NCBI GenBank assembly: GCA_023145125.1
Contig: JAGLEK010000155.1
Span: 1 to 12,679, forward strand
Source of the DNA: Bacteroidales bacterium
Lineage (GTDB): Bacteria > Bacteroidota > Bacteroidia > Bacteroidales > B18-G4
Length of the DNA: 12,679 nucleotides
Direction of reading: 5' to 3'
The notes under the pieces are model-generated. The model was given only the letters and a program-made list of their open reading frames with translations, made no database searches and was not told where the DNA came from. The translations under genes were made by a program, and so were the position numbers. Below, piece by piece: positions 1 to 6,299 of this stretch. Numbering within the stretch: position 1 is the first letter of the stretch; each line of letters begins with the position of its first letter.

Positions 1-1322
1 CCGGCGACGGCAGGAACTCCGACGATCTTATCAAGTCAATGGTAAACAGCAATTGCCGAATGCAAAAAGGCTCTGTGCTCTGCCTCGATTATGAAGTTGG
101 TTCTGCCCTTAAGAGGGCTGTCAACATTACCCGTGAGGCTGTGATAGAAACCGTAAAAAGCTCAAACCTGCGTGGCAGGGGAGGTGCCGGTTTCCCGGCC
201 GGGTTAAAATGGGAATTTTGCCGCAAGTCGAACGGTGATGTCAGCTACCTCGTCTGCAATGCGGATGAAGGAGAGCCCGGTACTTTTAAAGACAGGGTGC
301 TGCTTACTGAAATGCCGGAGCAATTGTTCGAAGGTATGGCCATTGCAGCGTATGCGATCGATGCAACAGAGGGCTTTCTATACCTCAGGGCAGAGTACAA
401 CTATTTGAAAGCGTACCTGGAAGCTGTTTTGCAAAAAATGAGAGATGATAACCTTCTCGGCGATAAGATCCTCGGTTCGGAAGGATTTAACTTTGATATA
501 CGCATCCAGATGGGAGGCGGTGCCTACGTCTGCGGTGAAGAGTCTGCACTGATCGAATCAATGGAAGGCAAGCGCGGCGAACCGCGTAACCGTCCTCCGT
601 TTCCGGTACAGGCGGGATATCATAATAAACCAACTGTAGTAAATAATGTAGAAACCCTCAGTACGGTAGTGAAGATCATTCTCCACGGTGCTGACTGGTT
701 CAGGGCGATAGGTACGGAGGAATCAGCGGGTACGAAGGTGCTCAGCGTCTCCGGTGACTGCAAGAGCCCCGGTGTATATGAAGTTGAATACGGAATGACC
801 GTTAATGAAATGCTTGAAATGGTAGGTGCCGACTCCGTACAGGCGGTCCAGGTTGCCGGCCCTTCAGGTGTTTGTATTGGCCCTGACAAATTCGATCAAA
901 AGATTTCGTTCGAGCAGCTCCCGACAGGAGGTGCCATGATCGTGATCGGAAAAGACCGAGACCTGCTTAAAGAAGTAGCCCTTAACTATATGGATTTCTT
1001 TATTGAGGAATCATGCAGCTCATGCGCTCCGTGCCGTTCACTGACTGTGATCCTGAAGAATAAGCTCCTTAAGCTTATGAATGGATTCGGCACCATGAAT
1101 GATATCGATGAATTGTACGACTGGAGCAAGTATATGAAGCAGGCCAATCGTTGCGGCCTGGGACAGACTGCTGCTAACCCGATCATGACCACTATCGATA
1201 ACTTCCGTCCATTGTACGAAGCTCTCGTCAAAACCGATGATGAATTTGTTTCCGAATTTGATATGGACAAAGCTGTTGAAGCTTCATGTAAATATGTTGA
1301 CAGGGTACCAAACGTACATTAA
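1..1322 (+). CDS. hoxF: NAD-reducing [NiFe] hydrogenase diaphorase subunit HoxF (5' partial)
   Basis: Flavoprotein subunit that oxidises or reduces NAD(H) at FMN and passes electrons to the iron-sulfur chain of a cytoplasmic bidirectional hydrogenase. The frame is open to the left edge (first whole codon at base 3), so the start lies outside; the first ATG inside, at 39, is not a believable start because the reading before it is HoxF-like. Counting from that Met, the glycine-rich NADH/FMN motif GRGGAGFPAGLKW is at about 46-58, NADEGEPGTFKDR at 74-86, and GGGAYVCGEESAL at 159-171. The N3-type [4Fe-4S] ligands are C326, C329, C332 and C372. HoxF of Cupriavidus is about 600 residues and carries a NuoE-like N-terminal domain, which would be off the window here, or a separate hoxE could lie upstream. 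NuoF of complex I is the alternative, but the following hoxU, hoxY and hoxH decide for HoxF. Thirty-one bases separate it from hoxU. Confidence 0.95.
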   Translation, partial: GDGRNSDDLIKSMVNSNCRMQKGSVLCLDYEVGSALKRAVNITREAVIETVKSSNLRGRGGAGFPAGLKWEFCRKSNGDVSYLVCNADEGEPGTFKDRVLLTEMPEQLFEGMAIAAYAIDATEGFLYLRAEYNYLKAYLEAVLQKMRDDNLLGDKILGSEGFNFDIRIQMGGGAYVCGEESALIESMEGKRGEPRNRPPFPVQAGYHNKPTVVNNVETLSTVVKIILHGADWFRAIGTEESAGTKVLSVSGDCKSPGVYEVEYGMTVNEMLEMVGADSVQAVQVAGPSGVCIGPDKFDQKISFEQLPTGGAMIVIGKDRDLLKEVALNYMDFFIEESCSSCAPCRSLTVILKNKLLKLMNGFGTMNDIDELYDWSKYMKQANRCGLGQTAANPIMTTIDNFRPLYEALVKTDDEFVSEFDMDKAVEASCKYVDRVPNVH

Positions 1323-1353
1323 TCTTATTTAAGAATCTGAAAGACTTAACAAT

Positions 1354-2052
1354 ATGAACGAAAAGATCAAAATACACATAGATGGTAAAGAATGCTGGAC
1401 CACAAACGGGACAAGCATTATTGATGCTGCTAAGGAAAATGGCATCTTTATACCTTCTCTTTGTCATGTTGATGGTATTAAGCCTGCCGGCTCCTGCCGC
1501 ATTTGCAATGTTCAGGTGAACGGGCGCAACATGACCGCTTGCAGCACACCGGCTGTGGACGGAATGCACATAGAAAGCAATATTCCCGAGCTCGAGGAAA
1601 TGAGAAAAGCCATAATAGAAATCATGTTTGTGGCCGGTAATCATTTCTGTCCTGCTTGCGAGAAGAGCGGGAACTGTGAACTACAGGCCTTAGGCTATCG
1701 CTACCAGATGATGGTGCCGCGTTTTCCGTATGAATTCCCTGAAAAGGGTGTGAATGCCGACAGCAAATACATCTATCACGACAGGAACCGCTGCATCATG
1801 TGCAAGCGTTGTGTGCGTGGTGTTATGAAAGATGGTAAACACGTCTTTGCATTCAACAGCAGGGGTGGTGAAAACCTCCACATTGAGCTCGACACCGAAC
1901 TGGCTTCACAGCTTACTGAAGCTGAAGCACTGGCAGCGATGGATATCTGCCCTGTTGGCGCGATACTCAAGAAAGAGCGTGGTTATTATCAACCTATCGG
2001 CGAGCGTAAATACGACAAAGAGCCTATCGGTAGTGAAATTGAAAACAAATAA
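1354..2052 (+). CDS. hoxU: Hydrogenase diaphorase iron-sulfur subunit HoxU
   Basis: Electron-transfer subunit homologous to the N-terminal part of complex I NuoG; it links HoxF to the HoxYH hydrogenase module. The 232 residues match the usual HoxU length. Three cluster sites are visible in order: a plant-type [2Fe-2S] ferredoxin domain with C37, C48, C51 and C63; a His-Cys [4Fe-4S] site in NHFCPACEKSGNCELQ (H97, C99, C102, C108), with the short H-x-C spacing I associate with HoxU rather than NuoG; and a ferredoxin-type [4Fe-4S] site with C147, C150, C153 and C199 (CPVGAI). The ATG at 1354 has no Shine-Dalgarno sequence, which is normal in Bacteroidota. It ends 18 bases before hoxY and is surely cotranscribed with it. 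Confidence 0.95.
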   Translation: MNEKIKIHIDGKECWTTNGTSIIDAAKENGIFIPSLCHVDGIKPAGSCRICNVQVNGRNMTACSTPAVDGMHIESNIPELEEMRKAIIEIMFVAGNHFCPACEKSGNCELQALGYRYQMMVPRFPYEFPEKGVNADSKYIYHDRNRCIMCKRCVRGVMKDGKHVFAFNSRGGENLHIELDTELASQLTEAEALAAMDICPVGAILKKERGYYQPIGERKYDKEPIGSEIENK

Positions 2053-2056
2053 TAAA

Positions 2057-2062
2057 AAGGAG
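2057..2062 (+). promoter_or_regulatory. Strong Shine-Dalgarno for hoxY
   Basis: AAGGAG sits 8 bases before the hoxY ATG at 2071. It is unusual here because most starts in this window (hoxU, hoxW, truA, the ALDH fusion) have no such motif. It supports the chosen start. Confidence 0.75.
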
Positions 2063-2070
2063 ACCAGATA

Positions 2071-2619
2071 ATGAGCAAACCAGTAGTAGCAACAACATCT
2101 CTGGCCGGCTGTTTCGGATGCCATATGTCACTTCTTGACATTGACGAAAGGATCCTGGAACTGATCGAGCTGGTTGAATTTAATAAATCTCCGATCGATG
2201 ATATCAAAACTTTCACAAAGCACTGCGACATTGGCCTGATCGAAGGCGGATGCTGTAACAGTGAGAATATACATGTTTTGAAGGATTTCCGGAAGAATTG
2301 CACGATACTCGTTTCACTGGGTGAATGCGCCATTATGGGCGGCTTACCAGCACTCAGGAACGGAATTCCGGTAGAGGAATGTATCCGTGAAGCATATCTC
2401 GACGGGCCAACCGTTGGATTGAACAAGGAGCAGATACTGCCGAATGATGATGAATTACCAATGATACTTGATAAAGTATATCCCTGCCACGAGATCGTTA
2501 AGATCGATTATTACCTGCCGGGATGTGCGCCAAGGGCGGATCTCATCTGGAATGCGCTTATCGCGCTAGTAACAGGTGATGAGTTGAAATTACCTTATGA
2601 AGTTGTAAAATTTGATTAA
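2071..2619 (+). CDS. hoxY: [NiFe] hydrogenase small subunit HoxY
   Basis: Small subunit carrying the cluster proximal to the NiFe site; it hands electrons between HoxH and HoxU in the cytoplasm. At 182 residues it is the short form typical of group 3 NAD-linked enzymes. It has no twin-arginine signal and no medial/distal cluster domain, which agrees with a soluble location. Ligand candidates for the proximal [4Fe-4S] cluster are C14/C17 in LAGCFGCHMS, C86 in LGECAIMGG and C152 in LPGCAPR; EGGCCNSEN at 58-66 is another conserved small-subunit segment. The start is fixed by a perfect AAGGAG 8 bases upstream. Fourteen bases separate it from hoxH. Confidence 0.95.
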   Translation: MSKPVVATTSLAGCFGCHMSLLDIDERILELIELVEFNKSPIDDIKTFTKHCDIGLIEGGCCNSENIHVLKDFRKNCTILVSLGECAIMGGLPALRNGIPVEECIREAYLDGPTVGLNKEQILPNDDELPMILDKVYPCHEIVKIDYYLPGCAPRADLIWNALIALVTGDELKLPYEVVKFD

Positions 2620-2625
2620 AAGGAG
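2620..2625 (+). promoter_or_regulatory. Strong Shine-Dalgarno for hoxH
   Basis: AAGGAG directly after the hoxY stop and 8 bases before the hoxH ATG at 2634. Motif and spacing are the same as for hoxY, suggesting matched translation of the two hydrogenase-module subunits. Confidence 0.75.
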
Positions 2626-2633
2626 ATCGTAAA

Positions 2634-4085
2634 ATGTCACAGAAAATAACCATAGAACCGGTAACCAGAGTGGAAGGACACGGCAAGGTTACCATACACC
2701 TGGATGATCAGAACAATGTTTCTCAAACCAGGTTACATATAGTAGAATTCAGGGGTTTTGAACGTTTCGTGCAGGGCAGGCCTTACTGGGAAGCCCCGGT
2801 ACTCGTACAGCGCCTTTGCGGTATTTGTCCTGTCAGCCATCACCTCGCTGCCGCGAAAGCTCTTGATGTGGTCGTTGGCGCAGGCACCGGCGACGGGCTT
2901 ACACCTACTGGTGAAAAAATGCGTCGCCTGATGCACTACGGGCAAATATTCCAGTCACATGCCCTTCATTTTTTCCACCTGGTATCACCAGATCTGCTCT
3001 TCGGCATCGACGGTGATCCGGCAATCAGGAATGTGATCGGCGTGGCACTGATGCATAAAGACCTTGCCGTACAGGGCGTGATGATGCGTAAGTACGGACA
3101 GGAGATCATACGTGCCACTGCCGGTAAGAAGATCCATGGAACAGGTGCGATCCCGGGCGGTATCAACAGGCATCTCGACCCTGCTGAAAAAGAGTCATTC
3201 CTGAATGGCCCCGATCCACTCAACATTGATCATATGATCACGTGGTCACTGGGTGCACTCGATTTCTTCAAAGGCTATTATAAAGAGCATAAAGAGTTTA
3301 TCGACAACTTTGCACAATTCCCGTCGAACCACCTCAGCATTGTTCGCAAGGATGGTGCACTCGACCTTTATCATGGTGTTCTACGTGCAGTTGATAATGA
3401 AGGTAACAGGATCCTTGACGATGTCGATTACCAGGATTATAACGAATACATCGAAGAGGAAGTGCGTTCGTGGAGTTACATGAAGTTCCCATACCTTAAA
3501 CATCTTGGTAAAGAAAAAGGATGGTACAGGGTTGGGCCTCTGGCACGTTTAAATACATGTGATTTTATTCCCAGTCCGCTTGCTCAAAAGGAGTTTGAAG
3601 AATATAAAGCGGTTACCAATGGCAAGCCGAACGGCATGTGTATGCATTTCCATTATGCAAGGCTGATAGAGATCCTGCACGCAGCAGAGATGATGAAAGA
3701 ATTGCTTAATGATCCTGATCTCCTCACAGGTGAGCTTACCACAAAAGGTGCAAGACAACCGGAAGGTGTAGGTGTTATCGAGGCACCACGTGGTACCTTG
3801 TTCCACCATTACAGGGTTAATGAAAAAGATCAGATCACCATGGCAAACCTGATCGTTTCAACCACCAACAATAACGAACCCATGAACCAGTCGGTGAACA
3901 GGGTGGCGAAGAGTTGGATGAACGGTCATACCGAGATCACCGAGCCGATGATGAATGCAGTGGAAGTGGCCATCAGGGCCTATGACCCCTGCCTGAGCTG
4001 TGCTACACATGCTCTCGGACAAATGCCACTGGAAATATCACTTTATGATGCATCCAATAACCTGATCGATAAAAAAAGAACCTAA
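2634..4085 (+). CDS. hoxH: [NiFe] hydrogenase large subunit HoxH
   Basis: Catalytic subunit that binds the NiFe(CN)2CO centre and interconverts H2 with protons and electrons. The 483 residues are usual for HoxH. The N-terminal motif EPVTRVEGHGK carries the conserved E14. The L1 motif RLCGICPVSHH supplies C62 and C65, and the L2 motif DPCLSCATH supplies C453 and C456, so all four Ni/Fe cysteines are present. After A460 come 23 residues, consistent with the cleavable C-terminal peptide of HoxH precursors (in the Cupriavidus enzyme cleavage follows the ATHA alanine); hoxW lies directly downstream. The DPCLSCATHA form and the short HoxY place it with group 3d bidirectional NAD-linked enzymes. No hyp maturation genes lie in the window, so they must be elsewhere. 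Confidence 0.96.
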   Translation: MSQKITIEPVTRVEGHGKVTIHLDDQNNVSQTRLHIVEFRGFERFVQGRPYWEAPVLVQRLCGICPVSHHLAAAKALDVVVGAGTGDGLTPTGEKMRRLMHYGQIFQSHALHFFHLVSPDLLFGIDGDPAIRNVIGVALMHKDLAVQGVMMRKYGQEIIRATAGKKIHGTGAIPGGINRHLDPAEKESFLNGPDPLNIDHMITWSLGALDFFKGYYKEHKEFIDNFAQFPSNHLSIVRKDGALDLYHGVLRAVDNEGNRILDDVDYQDYNEYIEEEVRSWSYMKFPYLKHLGKEKGWYRVGPLARLNTCDFIPSPLAQKEFEEYKAVTNGKPNGMCMHFHYARLIEILHAAEMMKELLNDPDLLTGELTTKGARQPEGVGVIEAPRGTLFHHYRVNEKDQITMANLIVSTTNNNEPMNQSVNRVAKSWMNGHTEITEPMMNAVEVAIRAYDPCLSCATHALGQMPLEISLYDASNNLIDKKRT

Positions 4086-4091
4086 GAAAAA

Positions 4092-4571
4092 TTGAAAGTA
4101 CTGATATACGGATACGGAAATCCGGGCAGACAGGATGATGGCCTCGGAAATGCCTTTGTGAACAGGATCAGGGAATGGGTGGCTGTCGAAGGGCTTCACG
4201 ACTTTTCCTTCGATAGCAATTATCAGCTCAACATTGAAGATGCTGAAGCCATTGCCGATATGGATCTTGTGATCTTTGCTGATGCGTCAGAAGAAGAGAT
4301 TGACGACTTCTGCCTCAGCAAGGTCGATGGCACTTCCGGGGTTTCATTTACCACCCATGCAGCTTCACCCGCTTATATTGTCAAACTCTGTGAAGAACTA
4401 TTCAATAAAAAACCACTTGTTTTGTTATTGCACATTAAAGGTTTCGAATGGGAATTTAAAGAAGGCATAAGCGATAAGGCTGCGGCTAATATGAATGCTT
4501 CCCTTATTTATATGAAGAAAAAGCTTCTTCATCCTAAAAAATTCCTAAAACCGGGACTAAAATTTTGTTAA
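4092..4571 (+). CDS. hoxW: HoxH maturation endopeptidase HoxW (HyaD/HybD family)
   Basis: Nickel-dependent checkpoint protease that removes the C-terminal peptide of the large subunit once the NiFe centre is loaded. It begins at TTG 6 bases after the hoxH stop; no in-frame ATG lies nearby and the family hallmark starts at residue 7, so TTG is the likely start. The motif GYGNPGRQDDGLG is at 7-19. D16 takes the place of HybD Glu16, D64 (FADAS) of Asp62, and H89 (TTHAAS) of His93, the three nickel ligands. At 159 residues it has the family length. The last 20 or so residues are Lys-rich and look poorly conserved. Overall identity beyond the motifs seems low, but position and motifs make the call firm. 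Confidence 0.9.
   Translation: MKVLIYGYGNPGRQDDGLGNAFVNRIREWVAVEGLHDFSFDSNYQLNIEDAEAIADMDLVIFADASEEEIDDFCLSKVDGTSGVSFTTHAASPAYIVKLCEELFNKKPLVLLLHIKGFEWEFKEGISDKAAANMNASLIYMKKKLLHPKKFLKPGLKFC
4512..4532 (+). repeat. 8-bp perfect inverted repeat near the 3' end of hoxW
   Basis: ATGAAGAA and TTCTTCAT flank a 5-base loop, giving a possible RNA hairpin about 40 bases before the hoxW stop. The stem is A/U-rich and no T-run follows on either strand, so it is not a classical terminator. It may be chance. Confidence 0.3.
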
Positions 4572-4575
4572 CGGC

Positions 4576-4755
4576 TTATTGATCCACTATGCCATCTTCC
4601 CCGATACGGTATCCTAAGTGGTTCTTTCCTGTTTTTACAATATCTTTCCCTTCACAGGCGGAGGTGCCGGCCCAGGTATAGAGATCAGGATGAAAAATAT
4701 TATACCGTAGAAAAAAACCAGAATATCCCGATGCCGATGGCGATTGCACCGCCGA
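4576..4755 (-). other. Coding-like open frame overlapping the 3' end of the nickel transporter gene (gene fragment or frameshift product?)
   Basis: On the minus strand an open frame of 59 codons runs from just after a TGA to a TAA at 4576. It lies in another frame than the transporter gene it overlaps at 4700-4755. Its part beyond the transporter stop reads very much like protein, containing YTWAGTSACEGKDIV and GYRIGEDGIVDQ: charged, glycine-rich, with normal codons. There is no ATG; the only candidate start is a GTG at 4749 inside the transporter gene. The frame is reached from the transporter frame by a +1 shift at a run of seven T (4711-4717 on the complement). It could be the 3' remnant of a lost gene, a C-terminal extension of the transporter hidden by a one-base indel, or chance. 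I do not recognise a family. Confidence 0.35.
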
Positions 4756-5413
4756 TCAGCCTGACAACCTGGAATATCCTTATATTCCTTGCTGCTGCAG
4801 AACGTTGTCCGATAAAGCCGACAGCACTTGCGTAAATGATCATGGCAGCAAGGGTTCCGACTGCAAATCCTAACAGGTATAGAATTGAATCCGAAGTTGA
4901 AGGCAGGGCTAATGTAGGCAGCAGTAAAACAAGGTGTGAAACACCTGCAAATCCGTGAAGTGTGCCAACCCCCAGTGCTGCAAGATTATTTTGCCTGATA
5001 ACTTTTTTATGCGAATGTGAGTGATCAAGTTCAGGGTCATGTTCATGATCATGCGGGTGTGCATGTATATGGACATAGGGCTCCGGCTCATTATGGAAAT
5101 GCGGATGCTTATGCCTGGGGGTTCGCTTGTAAAATACTTTGATGATAGACCAGACACCAATGCCGATGAGTACCAGGCCTACGATCTGTTCACTATACTG
5201 TGATATTGCTTCGATAGGAATGTACTCCCTGAACAGTAGAAACAGTAGTCCGATCAACAGCATCCCGGCCACATGTCCCAGGCCCCAGAATAACCCGACA
5301 CTCCACGAATGTTTCTTGCTTTCAATAGCAAGCGGAGTAACAGCCGCAAGGTGATCAGGTCCTGTGATCACGTGTAATGCACTTGCAACGATCCCTGTAA
5401 TGATCTGGATCAT
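4700..5413 (-). CDS. UreH/HupE/NicO-like membrane protein, probable nickel permease
   Basis: Polytopic membrane protein of about 237 residues, probably importing Ni2+ (or Co2+) for the convergent [NiFe] hydrogenase. The first helix carries H14-VITGP-D20-H21, the metal-selectivity signature of the NiCoT/UreH group, followed by LAAVTPLAI. H47 lies in the second helix. A cytoplasmic or periplasmic loop at about 99-137 holds 13 histidines between 101 and 135, a metal-storing loop. The second half repeats the pattern with HGFAGVSH at 153-160. Five to six hydrophobic segments are visible. I chose ATG at 5413; a TTG 21 bases upstream adds seven residues but is less likely. A T7 run eight codons before the stop opens another coding-like frame. 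Sulfite exporter-like (TauE) proteins are the alternative, but the histidine motifs favour nickel. Confidence 0.8.
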   Translation of the reverse strand: MIQIITGIVASALHVITGPDHLAAVTPLAIESKKHSWSVGLFWGLGHVAGMLLIGLLFLLFREYIPIEAISQYSEQIVGLVLIGIGVWSIIKVFYKRTPRHKHPHFHNEPEPYVHIHAHPHDHEHDPELDHSHSHKKVIRQNNLAALGVGTLHGFAGVSHLVLLLPTLALPSTSDSILYLLGFAVGTLAAMIIYASAVGFIGQRSAAARNIRIFQVVRLIGGAIAIGIGIFWFFSTV

Positions 5414-5431
5414 ATTATTGGTTTTGAGCGG

Positions 5432-5439
5432 CAAAAATA
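5432..5439 (-). promoter_or_regulatory. Candidate Bacteroidota -7 box for the nickel permease gene
   Basis: On the minus strand TATTTTTG fits the Bacteroidota -7 consensus TAnnTTTG and lies 18 bases before the ATG at 5413. No clear -33 TTG is seen at the expected distance, so support is partial. The divergent truA start lies only 54 bases away, so this gap must also serve truA. Confidence 0.4.
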
Positions 5440-5467
5440 TGCAATATTGTACTATCTTGCGCTTAGA

Positions 5468-6235
5468 ATGAGTCCGGATTACAGATATTTTGTAAAGCTT
5501 TCATATAATGGAAATGCCTACCATGGCTGGCAATGGCAGGAGAATGCCATTACGGTACAGCAGGTCCTTGAAGAGGCATTGAGCGCTATTTTTGCCGGCA
5601 AAATTGCTGTTACCGGTGCAGGCCGTACCGATACCGGTGTCCATGCAAGGGAATTCTATGCCCATTTTGATCATGAGAAACATTTTGAAGACGCCGAATT
5701 GAAGGAAAAGATCTTTAAATTAAACGGCTTTCTTCCCGCTGATATACTTATATCTGATATTATGAGGGTTAAGGATGATGCCCATGCCCGTTTCAGTGCC
5801 CTTTCCCGTACTTATGAATATTATATCAGCACGAGAAAAGATCCATTCAATAATGAGCTGGCATGGTTGGTTTACGGGAGCCTCGACATTGATGAGATGA
5901 ACAAGGGAGCTGCCATACTGCTTGAATACAAAGATTTTACAAGCTTCTCAAAGCTTCATACACAAGTTAATACAAATAATTGCAATGTGATGGAAGCTGC
6001 ATGGACGAGCACAGATCATCTGCTTGTTTTTAATATCAAGGCCGACCGTTTTCTGCGGAATATGGTGCGTGCCATTGTGGGTACACTGGTAGACATCGGC
6101 AAGAAAAAAACTGATATTGAGGATTTGAGAAATATCATTGAAGCAAAAGATCGCTCAGCGGCAGGGCTTTCAGTTCCCGCCCACGGTTTGTTTCTTGCAA
6201 ATATTGAATATGATAATGGCATATGGATTAAATAA
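5468..6235 (+). CDS. truA: tRNA pseudouridine(38-40) synthase TruA
   Basis: Cytoplasmic housekeeping enzyme converting U38-U40 in the anticodon stem of many tRNAs to pseudouridine. From the ATG at 5468 the protein has 255 residues, the normal length. The N-terminus YFVKLSYNGNAYHGWQWQ is the typical TruA opening, and AGRTDTGVHA at 51-60 holds the catalytic aspartate D55. FLRNMVRAIVGTLVDIG near the C-terminus is the second TruA hallmark. A TTG 21 bases earlier is in frame but would add residues before the usual family start. It diverges from the nickel permease gene with a 54-base gap and is followed 64 bases later by the ALDH fusion. No role linked to the neighbours is expected. Confidence 0.95.
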   Translation: MSPDYRYFVKLSYNGNAYHGWQWQENAITVQQVLEEALSAIFAGKIAVTGAGRTDTGVHAREFYAHFDHEKHFEDAELKEKIFKLNGFLPADILISDIMRVKDDAHARFSALSRTYEYYISTRKDPFNNELAWLVYGSLDIDEMNKGAAILLEYKDFTSFSKLHTQVNTNNCNVMEAAWTSTDHLLVFNIKADRFLRNMVRAIVGTLVDIGKKKTDIEDLRNIIEAKDRSAAGLSVPAHGLFLANIEYDNGIWIK

Positions 6236-6250
6236 GTTCCCATCATACTG

Positions 6251-6281
6251 AATATTTAATATATTTATACACGTAAATATT
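6251..6281. repeat. 8-bp inverted repeat upstream of the ALDH fusion gene
   Basis: AATATTTA (6251-6258) and TAAATATT (6274-6281) are perfect inverted copies separated by 15 A/T-rich bases, in the short gap before the ATG at 6300. It could be an operator or an mRNA leader hairpin. In so A/T-rich a stretch chance is a serious alternative. No clear TAnnTTTG box was found in the gap. Confidence 0.3.
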
Positions 6282-6299
6282 AATCCAATACTTTTCATT

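Noticed and set aside
620..889. 89-codon minus-strand frame inside hoxF
   Set aside because: Shadow of hoxF codon pattern; no domain or start signal.
39..1322. HoxF beginning at ATG 39
   Set aside because: The frame is open to the left edge and HoxF proteins extend well beyond this point, so the gene is cut by the window.
1228..1644. 138-codon minus-strand frame across the hoxF/hoxU junction
   Set aside because: Lies antisense to two well-supported cluster-binding proteins and contains no recognisable motif.
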